Assembly: GCA_022059125.1 (NCBI GenBank) | Contig: JAEUWY010000002.1 | Span: forward strand, 3,162,001 to 3,226,000 | Direction: 5' to 3' | DNA: 64,000 nt | Source: Corynespora cassiicola | Taxonomy: Eukaryota; Ascomycota; Dothideomycetes; Pleosporales; Corynesporascaceae | Shown: piece after piece, positions 41,113 to 54,102 of the stretch | Position numbering within the stretch: position 1 is the stretch's first letter | How the letters are laid out: every line of letters begins with the position of its first letter | Program-made: the position numbers and the translations under genes | The notes under the pieces: model-generated | What the model saw: the letters and a program-made list of their open reading frames with translations, nothing else | Databases searched by the model: none | Told to the model about the DNA's origin: nothing

Positions 41113-44032
41113 TAAAAGAAGAAGCTTGATCTTCTGTATCGTAAATAACTCCATCGAGATTGTTCAAGACCAAAGCACATAATACTAAATCTACGGGATT
41201 ACTAGTGCGCAAGCGATGCAGGAAGCCCTTTTCACCTTCTCAAAATCATAATATAGTTTTCTCAGAAATCCCATCACATGCATTGTTTATTATACCATTA
41301 TTAGCTCGGAGCATACCGAGTCGGGTTACGCGGTATTTGGTCGGCGCTTGAGGTCGATCAGAAACTGGACCAAAGACTAAGACACGCGGACAACCAGGCA
41401 GCACAAAGTATTCAATCCCTTTCACATTGATCTACTCATTTAGTATCCACGAGATTAGACTCAGAAGGGAATGATGAAAAGTTTTTTCTTCCTTCTGTCG
41501 CTTGGGTACGATGGCTGCGTAGTGTAATATCAATCCTTTATTGACATAAAAAGTGGCATGAGGTCTTGCTATTATAAGGAAAATATACTTTGAACGATGG
41601 CCATCATCACCCCAAAAGGTACTAGTACAGCATTGGCATGCACAGTATTTTCTTGACATTTCTTGACACTGGCCGAGAACCGCTGGATTACCAAGTCAGA
41701 GAACTTTACCCGTTGCAGCGGCTATCGTACGATTAAGCTTGGCAAGCTTCAGTCGCTGTCGTCTTGACAGAGTACGCACAACCTACCGAAAAGCAAACCA
41801 AAGATATATCCCACCACTCTCCAATAAGTGCGTGTCTACAGGTACTCATCACATGCGGCGTACCAACATTCGCACCAGCCAGAGCCATCCGGAGCGCCAC
41901 CTCCGACGAAGCCAAACCAACTAAATGGCAAAAAGGAAACCAAGATCCAAAATACCCGCACCCCAACCCGACGCCGCAGGCGGGGGTGGTCCAGTGGGTC
42001 GTCGTGGCCTGAACGGTTCAATCAATGTGCCCTTGCATCGACTGTGCCGCACGGCAGCATTCTCGGAGTGCAACGCTACTGCAGCCTCGGAAGTACCGAG
42101 AGTGTACCTCTTTTTAGAAAAGAGACGAGAGGGAGACCCACCCACCCACACGACCGCGCCGCATGCACACCATTGCTGGGACCTCACAGGCATATGACAT
42201 GATGGTTTGGGGAGGCTGGCCGATTCCCAGGACCTTGGCTTCGCTGCCACAGCCCTCGCCGCGGGCGCGCAGCGGAAGGACGGACGGGTTCAAGCGGGAA
42301 CTAGCCTGCTGCGCGTTAGCGCCGTGTTGGTTTGGAGATGAGGGTCTGCGATGCTGATGGGTGGATGGGAGATGGCATGTCTCTGAAGAGAGGGCTGGCG
42401 ACAGTGACAGTGACAGTGGCGGTCATGATGATGGGAGGTGGTTGGTGTTGCGACAGCTGTGGCTTGTGTTGGTGAAAGAAGGATAGCGCGCGTGTAGAAA
42501 CTTAGTTTCCTGTTTGGGCAGGTTGACGGCGGTGATTGGATGCTTGGAGCCTCAGTCGCCGTAGCGCTGACACCGTCTACACTGCATCCAAAGACTCCAA
42601 CGTCGAACGAAAAGCGATACGGCCGTAGGGGAAGAAGAAAAAAGAAGAGGAAAATGAGAGGAAAAGCATCCAACCCCCAACAAGAGGGAAGAAAAGGGCC
42701 AAAGTCACATGTCTCCCCTCCCTTCCCCTCTCGGCCAAAACACCAGCCAAGTATTCCCACCCCGCCGCCTCCCATCCCAACCCCAAGCACGCAAACCTCC
42801 ACCACGCAAGCCTCACACCACAACCACACAACTCTCATCTTTAAAACATTCCAAGCCCTCACGCCTTACACTCCCTACCAAGCATCAACACCCCCTCCAA
42901 TAAACCCACCCCCACACACATTGTCCTCCCAGCTCAGCACCGCCAAGCCCTCTCCACGCGTTTCACCATGCGCCCTCCAGCCTCAGCGCCTCAGTCCACC
43001 CCCAAACAGCGCCCCCCCTCGGCAACCCTCCCATCCGGCCCCCCCGTCTCCTACCAAAAAGTCTGGAATCCCAAATTTACCCCTCTCCACTCCTCCTCCC
43101 CTGTGCCCTGTCCTACCCATGCACGCACGCACGCGAATGGCAGGTGTCAACCCTGTCTGTCATCGCAGTCCAGACACCGCACTTTCTCCCCCCCCCCTGG
43201 TCAGGTATCATCGTACGTACATTGACATGTAACGCCCGTGAGTGAGCCTCCGGCACGTTGGACCGAAGGGCATCGCACCGCTAGAGGAAGGGATGGGCCT
43301 TGTGTCTGTGAGGCGACGGTGGGACTCGTTGTACTGCGGGTCTTTGAGTGGTCCCGGCCCGGGCGTGCGTGCGTGCGTGTGTGCATGGCTGTTTGGCCGT
43401 GATTTTTTTTTTGTCGAGGCGATCCCGAAGTGCAAAGGTGCGTGCCCGTGTTCTAGAGGCGAGGTGCGGTACGAGGGAGAAAACTCGGAGGAAGAGGTGG
43501 GAGTGTGCATTGTAGGGTCTGAGCGGGCGAGGGGTGGGAAGGAGCCGACTCGTGCGTGGGGAAACGACTGCAGCCTTAGGAAGATGCCGGCTGGGGGTTT
43601 TTTTTCTTTCAAATTCCACAGGGGCAGAGTAGGGGGATTGGCACGAGGTACTTGGTTGTGAATGCGGCATGGTGTGGACTAAATCTTTGTGCATTGTGTG
43701 ACTAGAATATACAGACTTGACTTGTACCAAAAAGAAGAAATTGATTGCTCATTCAGCGTATCCATTTGCATTGGGGAATCGACCGATTCTTCTACTCAAC
43801 GCTTCGCTCGCGCAGAAGAAACTCCATGGGAATAAACACAGGACGAGATATAATACCCATCAAAAGGCAGTGCAGATATTTCCAATCGAAAAAAAAACCT
43901 TGGGCTGCTCGCTCGAGCCGATGCCGCTCTGCCGGGGCCCTGGGGAATACAACCACACACACATACACCCACTCCCATACTCCATTCTACAGTGAAACTT
44001 CGTACACATGCACCTTGGTGTGTTTGATGCGT
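41113..44032. other. Convergent intergenic region, no gene
   Basis: 2.9 kb. AT-rich to about 41,700, marking the end of the accessory block, then GC-rich, with Pro-rich chance frames (42540-43232), a GACAGT triplication near 42,400 and homopolymer G and T runs. 3' UTR of noxA expected at the right end. Confidence 0.55.
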
Positions 44033-45831
44033 CTAGAAGTGCTCCTTCCAGAACTTGAAGTTGACCTCCGAGCAGTTTGCTGCTTTGCAAGCCGCCTTGA
44101 TGTCCCTAGCCGCCACGTTGGGACCGCAGAAGTAGACTCCGATCTCAGTCCTCAACGTGGATTCCAAGCCGTTCATGTACGTCCTGTCCAGGATGCCATC
44201 GCGCATGCCGCAGAGCAGGCGTTGGAAGTCGGGGCGGCCAAAGTTCGTTCTTGACTTGAGCTCCGTGAGTGGGTCCTTGTCAGTTCCAACAGAGTTGAGC
44301 ACAATGTTCTGGGCAGTGTTGGAATCAATCTTCTGGGTCAGATATGTGTGTATCCGCAGGAACTGATCGTTGTCTTGGCCACCCAAAGACTGCGCCTCGA
44401 GTGAAGAAAGCAACGTCTGGAACCACTCGAATGAAGAGGTATCCTTGCAGACCCAGATGAACTCAACACGGCGGAGACGCTTCGGTGGGTTCGGGCTGAG
44501 ACGAAGGTGGTAGATGGACTTGAGAATCGAGGCCCAGGGTGTAACGCCAATACCAGTACCAATGAGCACAGCAACCTCGTTCTCGAAGACATCCTCGGCA
44601 GGCGCTCCGTAGGGGCCGTCAATTCGGAGCTCGGGCATCTTCTGGCCATGCTGCAAAGCGATTTCGTACATTCCCATGGGATCAAGCTCATCGTAGAGCT
44701 TGGACTGTGACTGGCCGGCACCAAGAGCATCGGCAAGAGCACGGGTGAAGTCACCAACCTGTCGGACGTGAACCGAGATGTACGGATCTTGCGGGCAGGA
44801 AGTGATGGTAAAAGGATGCCACTGGTGGTAGCTGACTTCCGGGCAGTTGAGGAAAAGCCACTGTCCAGGCTTGTACTTCATGCTGGGCTTGGTGAATTGA
44901 ATCTCAACGGCATCTGACTCTGTTAGACCATTGTTTCATATCGAAATGAGGGAATGCATACCATATGGGTGGCGAACGACCTTGACAATCTTGGTAGGCC
45001 TCCTGCAGCGAATCTCGCGGTAGAGGCGGTCAAAGAGATACAGGCCACCTCCCACAAGCTCCCATCGCCATCCCTCATAACCAATGCAGTGGTTCCAGAA
45101 GTCGGCACCGGCAAAGGGCGAGAAAGGTTCGGCGGTGTCACGCACGAAACAGCTAGTGGCGTGCGTGTACATGCCAAGCAGGAATGGAATGAACAGGTGG
45201 TGAGTATACCAAAACGTCTCAAACGACTGCTGTCGTATCCTGTGGTGGGCAGTCGTGTAGATGAGCAACATGCATAGCAACATGATGTGTCCAGTGATAC
45301 CACCCGCTTCCGAGTAGTGGATTTGCAGAGCAATCTGCGGTCGGACTTGGGTTATTTCGACGTTGATGAAGCTAATCGCATTAGTACAACATCCAGGCCG
45401 GAAAGGTAGGCGACATACTTGACATAATGGGCAGCAGTGTGGGTAATGGTAAAGACGAGCATGGCGTAGGCGACTTGACGATGGAACCATATCGACTCGT
45501 CTAGAGGTAGGAATCGGATCTTTGGCCGGATGACGCGAAGAATGTTCCTGCACATGGGCATCACGATGACCATGGTGTCCACCGACAAGACCAGACCAGC
45601 ACCTCGAGAGACCCAGACGGAATACTGAAGGGCATTAAGGGGAGCAAGACGTTCATCTCCTTGCTGCTTCCACCTGCGTCATGTGAGCATAGAGGCCAGC
45701 AAGGCACGAGGCGAAGCGAAACCTTACCATCCAATGCCGAAAATGGCCCAGTGGAAACCCCAGAACCAAAAGTAAAAGAAAAGCTTGCGAGGCGCAAGTT
45801 GCGATCCCCAGTTGATTTTTGCGATGGCCAT
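44033..45831 (-). CDS. noxA: NADPH oxidase NoxA (Nox1) catalytic subunit
   Basis: Four exons: 45831-45728, 45673-45419, 45371-44962, 44913-44033 (549 residues; introns 47-54 nt). NoxA is the gp91phox-like flavocytochrome that passes electrons from NADPH to oxygen across a membrane. It makes superoxide for sexual development, hyphal fusion and, in pathogens, infection structures, with NoxR, Rac and NoxD partners. The short N-terminus lacks the extension of NoxB and the EF-hands of NoxC. Visible features are FYFWFWGFHWAIFGIGWWKQQ (TM1), haem-ligand His residues in WFHRQ and ITHTAAHYVNF (TM3) and in ITGHIM and FWYTHHLF (TM5), the FAD site HPFTITSCPQD, the NADPH motifs IGTGIGVTPWASIL and YFCGPNVAARDI, and the C-terminal FKFWKEHF. 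Exon junctions reproduce family sequence (GW|WKQQ; HYV|NF). Confidence 0.95.
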
Positions 45832-48800
45832 GGCGACGTTTGTTGTTACGAACGGCGGGTCGGTATTGATAAGCGTCTATACCATGTAACGAGGGCGATG
45901 CATCCAAGAGCGCACACAAGGCGGCCGGTCAACGGTGATTAGAATGGTAATTAAAGAGTGTACGTTGGGAAAATAATGCGAACGTCGACCAGAAAGGAGA
46001 GTGTCCAGTCCAAGTTCAACCCGGCCAGCCAGATGACGAAGCGAAGAAAAGAGTGTCGGTGTCGAGCGACGGTGGGGGAGAGGTTGGTGTTGAGGAGGTT
46101 GCGGAGGTAGAGATGACGACCAAGGCTGGGAATCTAGGGTTATTAGAGTGCAAGCTTCTTTCGGTGTAAGTGGCTACAACGGCGATCAGGTGGATCTCGG
46201 ATGACCCGTGCGGGTTTGGGTAGAGCGGCACGCTGTGATGAAACCGACAGGCCCTCTCGGAACGGGCGTGGCTCAAACCACCGCCCCGGTAGTTTCCTGG
46301 TATACCAGATGGAATAAGATGGATGACGGTTTGCAGGCTCCGGAACAGGCTGGAGCTCAGGCAGTGATGAGGCGACGCCAAACTCGAAGAGGCGCGGACA
46401 GTAATGATGGACCGTCGAGGGAGTAGAGAGGGGTGCGCCTATGCGATGTGCGCCAACTGTAAGAGGAGCGTCTCAAACCTGAAGCGCCAGGCACAGAACC
46501 ATTTTTCCCTTGCAGCGACTAGTATTCTCCGGGAAGGCCCCAGGCCGATATGCTCTTGGAAGGTTCTGAGTAATGCGCCGTTATGCGTGGCGGAAAGCGA
46601 GGCCAGATGTTGGATTGTCGCTGGGGAGGAGTGGGATTGTGCTGGTGGCGGTAGTGGCGACGACGACAGCTCGGGCGCGATGGAGACGGGATGGAAGCAC
46701 GCAATCAACAGTGGCGGTAGCAATTCTACAAAATTCGTCTCTCGTGTGGTGTTCGGGCGCCACAGTGCAGATGCTGCTTGGGACGACGGTGTTGGTAGGG
46801 TCCTGAGGTCTTGGATGTTCGGCCTGAGTGCTGGACGGGTCGCACTGATGGGGATTTTCTGATACGCAGGGGTGTGCTGAGACAGTCCACGTTCGAGGGC
46901 GATACGTGAGAGGAAAACGTGTTCTTGGACAGAGGCAGGCGGTGGTGGTAGAGGCAGGTCACAGGCAAAAAGGCACGGATTCGCGATCAACAAAGGTGGA
47001 GAACAGTTGAGGCTGGATTGTGTGCAGTAGTAGAAGGATTTCCTGGTCCAGATGTAGGTAGTCGAGCGACCGGCGTTGCGGTCTTGGGAGGGGAGCCCCT
47101 TGCACAAACTGGCCTGCACGACTAGCCGGTAGGAAGATTTCTTGTGCCGGTGCTGGTGCGAGCATACCGTGACCTCTCGTTGGAGGCGCCGCGGCGTTGA
47201 AAGCGGACACTTCGATGAATTGGCCTCGCGAAGCCACACGGCGATGTGGTTGGAAGAGGGCAGGCGGGCGGTTTCTTGGGCCCGAGGCGCGGCGTCAGGG
47301 CGGGAGCCAATCGACATGGCCCAGGAAGCGCTCAGGGCCCCCCACAGCCGGCCGGGCTAAGCGGTGAGCCGTCGCCCTGTCGTGCCCCCGGTCTATTTTT
47401 GACCTGTGCTGCTCTGTACTGGTCCGGCCTGGAGAGTACTCGAGGTCGCGATGCTGATGGCAGGTGGGTAGCGTCGCGTTAGGGCTGTGATGGGGGCATG
47501 CGGGCTGCAGGCACACTGCGAGCCCACCAGAATTCACCGCTATGATTGCACGGCACGGCGGGGGTGAGGCGGACTCGTGACGGCCATGTGGACATGTCGG
47601 TCCAGAAGGCTGTGATCGCAAATGGGCTGGCTGTACGAAGGCCGAAGCGAGCAGCAGCAGCACAAGGACGGGCCGAAGCAAGACAGGACGAATGGAACAT
47701 GGAAGGGCACAGATGGACTGGGGAGACTGCCAGTGCGGTTCGGTGGCGTGCAGTGCAGCGCAGCGCAGACAGGCAGGGTCTCGGAGAGGAGATCACCGCC
47801 CCGCCGCCATGCCGTGCGACTATGGATAGCTATGATGCAATTCTGGGAACCATGCACTGGATGTAGAGACAAGACCAGGGAGTCGGCGCGCAGCTGGACC
47901 CGCACCGGAGCAAATTGGGAGCAAAGTGGGTCTGCAGACGTTGAGGCGTGGGACAATATTGCCCAAGAGCATCCAAGCGCGTGCCGTGGCCATGGGGGAG
48001 GCAGCCATGTATCGCGCATTTCCGGATTCGGACAGGCTGCGGCGGTTTGATATGGCATCTCCCAAGAGGCCGCCGCGCCCTAGCGGTCGGAAAACAACAT
48101 CAGGCCATTGTTTGAGGCTCCCGGGCAAATCTGCAATTACACAGCAGGACCAAACTGCATGCGCTTCTCCACACGTTCCCCGGTCGGCGAGGGGGTCCTC
48201 CAAGATACAGCCTCGACAGCCGTTGCGACAAACAACGTCGTACGACACTCTGTCAGTGTCAGCCCATATTGTTTAGAGAAAGGGCAGTCAAGCTTTGCTG
48301 CACGCTCGGGGGTCTGGGGGAACGCCATCGCGGAGCAGAGCTTAATGCCTCAGACGTCAACCCGCACGAGGCCTGACAGCTTCTGGAGTAAACTTTGTCG
48401 TACGATGTTGTTTGATGTCCCTGATCGATCCTCAGGATGCACCTGCGTCGGACAATGGCGGCAAGTAGAGGGCAGGACCCGATCGAGCCGAGACCAGGGC
48501 CGGAGCAACCTGAGGTGATATCTAGAAACCGGGACTGAGGCATCCGTGAAGATGTGCCGGTAGCGCTAAGCAGACGGGAGCAGCTGGGCACCTGAGAGTC
48601 GTGTGCTAGTGCGCGTCGAGCGGAGATCGCAGCCAGGCCGCCACATGGCGGCACAGTCGAAGCCAGAAGCCAGAAGCCAGAAGCCAGAGAGAAGAAAGGT
48701 GCCAGTCGGGCGGGGCCAAGAGCCGACCTGCACGTCTGGCTGCTGGACACATGACGAGAGCGAGTGAGAAAGAGAGAGCGGTGGAGAGACACGGCCGCAG

Positions 48801-49666
48801 ACACGGCCTGGAGGGGCTAGCGACGATAGCGCAGCAGGCTGGGCAGAGGGCAGCAGGCGTGGCAGGCACGCGTGTGGACGCCACGTGACGGCGCAATACT
48901 GGCTAGTGCGGCGCCAAGAGGGTGAAGGACCGCGCTCAATGGCTGTGTCGTGCATGCAACGGCCGGGATGAAAGCCTGAAGGCGGCTTTTCGCTGGTGGC
49001 CGATTGCATATGCGAGCGCAGCCACGGCGGGCGCGCTCACAGGAGAGGCTGGCCGACATGGCACGCCGCTGGTATCGGCCCCCCGGCTCAGCCAGTCAGA
49101 CGCCTCCATTGGGCTCTCGGCGCCAGGGCAGGCCAGGACAGCGGCTACACGCAGCGCCATCCCTGCCACCCGCATCGACGGCACCCCCGCCCCGGCGCAT
49201 AAACTGTCTCTACATTTACGGCACCCACGTCCTCCTCTTCTATCGTCGTGACACGCTTCCGGTATCGTCGCCTTTTGCTTCCTGAGCGACCACCGTGGAC
49301 CTGAGACTCGCAACCTTGGTCATCCCGTCGCAGGACAGCCCCCTCTGAGCCCATCTCCACTGCCTCAGCCCGCAAACGGGCTCACGCCTCACACTTCATC
49401 CGTGCCTCAGACTGCCATATCGTGCCATTGTAAGATCGTCGGCACTAGCTCCGTAACCGCCTTGCCTGCCCGCCCGCAAGAAGGCCTCGTCGCCTGGGAT
49501 AACAAAAACCCCCGCCCTCGCCCTCTGCCAGATGCTCTCTCGTAGCTACTGGTAGCTCGCTGCGCGATATTCCCACCGTCGTTATACCTTCTCTTCGTCC
49601 TTCTTGCACCGCCGGGTCGGTTTTACCTCGTCCTTTCTTTTAATTCCTTCCTTTAGACAATCCGCA
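45832..49666. other. Large divergent intergenic region upstream of noxA
   Basis: 3.8 kb of GC-rich sequence without a supported gene. A 292-codon minus-strand frame (46439-47317) has no domain and codon use resembling leader DNA. Pyrimidine-rich tracts near 49,250-49,660 suit the promoter of the + strand membrane-protein gene. Contains the AGCCAGA tandem repeat. Confidence 0.55.
48661..48688. repeat. (AGCCAGA)4 tandem repeat
   Basis: Four perfect 7-bp units in the intergenic desert. Confidence 0.9.
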
Positions 49667-50221
49667 ATGGGGAAGTTAATCAAGAACCACTGGGCACGTC
49701 TCGTCGTCCTGACTGCCGCTGCGTGTATGTCCTCTTTGGGTTCCTATGCTCCACGCCTATTCCCAGTTCCTAATCCGTCCATAGATCAAATCGCCGCCGG
49801 CTTCGAAGCAATCTTTTGGCCCAAGATCTTCTGGGACTTTGCCACCAAGAACCTGGACGGAGCCGTGAAGCCCATTCCCGCCCTGCAAATCATCAACATC
49901 GTCTTGGGCATCGTCGGTCTGGCGTGGGAATGGCCGTTGGGCGCTTTGGCTGGCACGGGTCTGCACCGCTCCATTGAGGCGCGGCTGATCGTATATCCCC
50001 TTAGTGCTCTCTGCGCTCTCTTGATCTACCAGGGAACCAACTCAGGTCTCTACTACATTGTCGGCATGATTGCATACTTTTGGGCATACAGCGAAGGAGA
50101 GGTATGTCTAATTCGTCTTCCACCTCTCGGCATGTACAATATAACTAACATCTTCAAGGTCGTCTGTCCCGAGCCTTGGACACTACCCAAGCGCGGTTCC
50201 ACTGCCCGTGGCCGCGTGTAA
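49667..50221 (+). CDS. Four-helix membrane protein, DUF7727 type
   Basis: Three exons: 49667-49724, 49785-50101, 50159-50221 (145 residues). Both introns (60 and 57 nt) are stop-free multiples of three, so an unspliced reading of 184 residues is also open. Splicing is preferred because it joins LVVLTAAAY to QIAAGFEAIFWPKIFWDF, as in fungal homologues, and removes a non-conserved insert between SEGE and VVCPEPW. Four hydrophobic segments are visible: ARLVVLTAAAYQIAAGF, ALQIINIVLGIVGLAW, LIVYPLSALCALLIYQG and YYIVGMIAYFWAYSEG. The conserved block FWPKIFWDFATKNLDGAVKPIP lies in the first loop. Function is unknown; a small integral membrane protein of Pezizomycotina. Confidence 0.85.
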   Translation: MGKLIKNHWARLVVLTAAACMSSLGSYAPRLFPVPNPSIDQIAAGFEAIFWPKIFWDFATKNLDGAVKPIPALQIINIVLGIVGLAWEWPLGALAGTGLHRSIEARLIVYPLSALCALLIYQGTNSGLYYIVGMIAYFWAYSEGEVCLIRLPPLGMYNITNIFKVVCPEPWTLPKRGSTARGRV

Positions 50222-52123
50222 ACCCAACCCCAGCTTCTTCCCTTACCCCCCTTCGCAACGACGTACAGATGTACCATGTGGATGAACCATTTCCTTCTCA
50301 TCTATCTCTCAGGCACTCATCATGTCATCACCATTTCCCAACGATACCACTCATCATATCCGCCCGACTGTCGCAATTCCCTGTTTCCAAAACGACAAGC
50401 TCGCCAGCGGAGGCGTTTTATCATTTTTTGGCACGGCACGCACGAAAGAAAGGACTGTTCATCATAAAGGTGGAAAAGGATCGGTAGCGACTACGGCTTT
50501 TTGTATCATCTTTTTAAACTTTTTTTTATCCCTCGTCAAGAGCTTTTTTTCCGTCAAGACAAGATGGCTATGGTCTTGTTCCGTTTCTTCTTTGCTAAAG
50601 GAGAATCGAAATAGGGCCATCCGCAGCTAGCAAGCAAATTCAAACCAGTGCTACCGCTATGCCTTCCCTTCACCCGTCTTTCCCCATCATCGCCATGATC
50701 GATACTCACAGGTAGCGCACATGTCATCACGCGTATACTCGCATGACCATTTAGAATTAGCAAGGAAAGGTGCTCAATGCGCAAGGCAGGTAGTCGTGCA
50801 TGCGCCACGCGCGTCTGAGAGATGCCTACCTCTCGCGTTGCGGGTTTCAGGCCTGCGGACCCTGAGGCTACGCGAAGCCTCACCAGAGCCTCATGCCGCC
50901 TAATCCAGCCCAGCACCCTGCCTGTTTGTCTGCACGCCTACACCCCTGGAGATGCAAATACCTCGCGTCGTAAGCGCAGAAAAGAATAGAATCAGAATGA
51001 CAAAACCCAAAAGTAAAAAAGCGTAGAAAGGTGGAGATGCATCCCCCTTTGCCTCTTGCATCTTGCCGCTTGCCGCGCTTGACTTTCCCATCGACTGACA
51101 ATGCCGAGCGTGAAATGGAATTTGCATGTCTGTCGACTTGCTTACTTTTGCTTGCTTGTTCGCTCCCACAGTGACATACGCACCTTGCCAGGTGGAGCCC
51201 GTCAATCATTGCGCATCCGCCCTCCCAGCATCCGTGTTGCGCGCCTCCCCACCCGCCCATCCCTGTGCCTGTCCGTCAGAACTCCTGTTCGTGCACGCTT
51301 CTCTGCATATCCTCGGAGGGAAACTAGCGAAGACGTCGAAAAAATAAACCACGCCTCCTACTTTGTGCCCAAAGGTGCGCACAGGCGCCGAAGGGGAAAA
51401 AAACTAAGGGATCTAGACTGGCTGCGGAACAAGGCGAAAAAACCTCGGAGAGATGAAAAATGACTACTACCACGTGGAGAGAGGCTGCACGCCCCTGACT
51501 CCCCCGATGCTCCAGAAAAGCGTGGTAGGTTTGCACCTTGCCGCGCACCAGACGCGGGCAGCATGCGGAAGGTTTGCGACTTGTTGGATGTATAAGACGA
51601 CAAGCAGCAGCAATCTGAACTCGGGGCCGGTGGCGATTCCAACATCGAGTCCGTACCCAGGCATCACTGCAGCAAGGAGAACACACAAAAGGGAAATCAG
51701 ATTCGGAATCAGATTCGAGTCATGAATAATCTGGCTGTAACGATGCAGGTGCTAACGGCGCCTTCTCCGCAAAACCGTTTTCCCTTCGCCCACACTACGA
51801 CTCCGCATCCCCTAACCCCCTCATCCGTCCTGTCTCGTCACAGCCCCAACTCCGATATACGAATGCGACCAAACCCCCAGGTCAACCACGGACCGTCCCA
51901 TCGCTCCGCCGTCGCCCCAGCACCGCGTAAAACTTGACTTTTTTCTTTCTTTTCGCTGCTACGCAACAAGGACGCCAACCCCAACCTCCTGATCGCGATC
52001 CCTGACTTGACAACTCCGAAATGACAACAGTGACGAGACAAAACAAGTATCCAAACGAGGCCTGTCTAGAACCAAGGCAGCCATGCCTGGGCCTCAGACT
52101 GCTTGTTTGTTTTGCTTGCCAAC
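50222..52123. other. Convergent intergenic region
   Basis: 1.9 kb between the stops of the DUF7727 gene (+) and xylitol dehydrogenase (-). T-rich stretches near 50,517-50,550 suit a 3' UTR. No gene or RNA recognised. Confidence 0.55.
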
Positions 52124-53395
52124 TCATTCCTGGGGCCCCTCGATCAGGACCTTGATGCCCTTGCCCTGCTTGACCTCGCTGAAGGCATTTTCCGCCTCGT
52201 CGAACTTGACCTTGCCCGTGATGAGCTCCTTGACGCTGATGCGGTTCGTGGCCACCAGGTCCACTGCCGTCTGGTAGTCGCCGGCGCCGTAGCGGAACGA
52301 GCCCTTGACGTTGAGCTCCTTGGTGCACATGGCCATGATGGGGAAGTTGATGTCGGGCTTGCCCATTCCGCCCTGGTTGGTTGTGTTTAGCCGATGCGCT
52401 TTCTTTTCACCCGTGAGAAAACGGGATGTGGAAATAGATACATACCTGCACATATGTGCCGCCCATGCGCAGCGCATGGATGGCCGTCTGGATGCAAGGC
52501 TCCGCCCCCGAAGCATCAATGATGACATCGGCACCAGGCCCCAATCCACACTCCTTGATCATGTTCTGCGCATTCTCTTCGGCACTGACCCTGGCGCTCT
52601 TGAAGCTCGAGTTGGCGGCGTACTTGAGCGCAAAGTTCAACCTCTCATCGTTGATGTCGACGGTGACAATCTTGGTCGCGCCATACGCCTTCGCAACCGC
52701 ACAGCACAACAGCCCCACCGGCCCCGCGCCGAACACAACCACACTGTCGCCCGGCTTGATGCCAGCCTGCCTCGTAATGTGCACGGCCACGGCCGTCGGC
52801 TCAATCAGCGCGCCCTCCTCCAGCGACATGTTCTCCGGCAGCTTGTAGCAGTAGTCCTCGGGCAGGGCGTAGTACCGAGCGAGCGTGCCGTCGTAGGGCG
52901 GCGTCGCCGCGAACGCCATGTCCGGGCACAGGTTGTATTTGCCTTCCTTGCATCGCACGCAGCGGCGGCAGGGCACGCCGGGCTCCATGGCTACGCGGTC
53001 GCCCACCTTGAGCGTCTTGACCTTGTCGCCAACTTGGTGCACGATGCCGGCGGATTCGTGGCCTAGGACCATGGGCTTCTCCACGACGAAGTGGCCGATG
53101 CGCCCGTGGACCCAATAGTGCACGTCCGAACCGCAAATGCCAGTCCATCGCGGCTTGACAATGACATCGTAAGGAGAGGGGAGTTCTGGGATGGGTCGAT
53201 CTTCGTAAGTCACATTGTCTGGCGATTGAAGGACGAACGAAGGGTTCTGCAGGAGGAATTGTCAGATAAAAAAGGGTCCCAATTCGCTCGACTCGTGATG
53301 TTGATGGGGTGACGTGTTGTTGTCGCGACGCAACAAATGGTGGGGTTGGGATGGTGGGGCAGCCTTACCTTCAGAGTAGCCGTTTGTGTCGTCAT
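52124..53395 (-). CDS. xdhA: Xylitol dehydrogenase (D-xylulose reductase), NAD-dependent
   Basis: Three exons: 53395-53369, 53246-52446, 52372-52124 (358 residues; introns 122 and 73 nt). A zinc-dependent medium-chain dehydrogenase that oxidises xylitol to D-xylulose in pentose catabolism; it may also accept sorbitol. Catalytic zinc ligands Cys47 and His72-Glu73 lie in GICGSDVHYW and GHESAG. Cys102, 105, 108 and 116 (CRRCVRCKEGKYNLC) form the structural-zinc lobe. The Rossmann motif GAGPVG is at 182-187, and Asp206 in VTVDIND predicts NAD rather than NADP. The C-terminus reads GGMGKPDINFPIMAMCTKELNVKGSFRYG. The XDH group is favoured over L-arabinitol dehydrogenase by overall resemblance, but single-residue specificity was not tested. 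The nine-codon first exon is followed by an unusually long first intron. Confidence 0.91.
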
Positions 53396-54102
53396 GGCTG
53401 GTTTCTGTTCAACCTTTTGTTGCTTTGGTTGTTTCTCGTGCACTTCGGTATTTTTTTTCTCTGGGGAGGGAAGGTGTGTCGGAAGCAGAGACAGGAAGTC
53501 ATTTGAATATCATCACGAGCTAAAGGGTGTATGCGTGACGAGCTAAAAAAGAGGAGCTCAGGTGGAGCTCCAGCTCGTTGAGAGCTATTCCGTCGTGAGC
53601 CGCCCCAGCCAAGAACAAGCTTTTAGCACAGGCATGATCTAGACGCATCATTTACCCGAGGAATTTATCCGGAGCTTTGCTAACGCCTCAGACGTCCCGG
53701 TGGTAAACATCCTCTGAATGCCTATCTGTCAGTCCATGATAACACTTCCGTCTCAACCTATGAAAAACTTTGCAAAAAGCATTCCACACCAGAGAGATCA
53801 GCCTAATGGCAACAATTGAAGGCGAACATGTGGGGTATTGTCTGTTGTCTATCATCTATTCTACTGTATGCATCCCTGTCGCTAGAGGTAAATGCTTTTG
53901 CTCCATGACTAAAGGAAAAGAGACTGCCATGATTTGTGATGAAAAGAAAAATGCCGGAGGTGATGGCCAAAAATAGACCACCTGTGTATTTTCTGGAAAG
54001 GCCTCAAAGCGATGTAGCCATGGCGATAGTATGTGCTGTTAGTTCCAAGGCAGGTGTAAGAGCGGATCGGGTCTCCCAAGATTAGCACCATGACTTCTCG
54101 AA
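53396..54102. other. Intergenic region
   Basis: 707 bp between two minus-strand genes: promoter of the xylitol dehydrogenase and 3' region of the methyltransferase. Near 53,549-53,573 a GAGCTC-rich stretch (GAGGAGCTCAGGTGGAGCTCCAGCTC) is locally self-complementary. No gene seen. Confidence 0.5.

Noticed and set aside
42540..43232. 230-codon Pro-rich + frame
   Set aside because: C-rich strand bias explains it; no motif or splice structure.
46439..47317. 292-codon minus-strand open frame upstream of noxA
   Set aside because: No domain, composition like surrounding GC-rich leader DNA, overlapping long frames on both strands.
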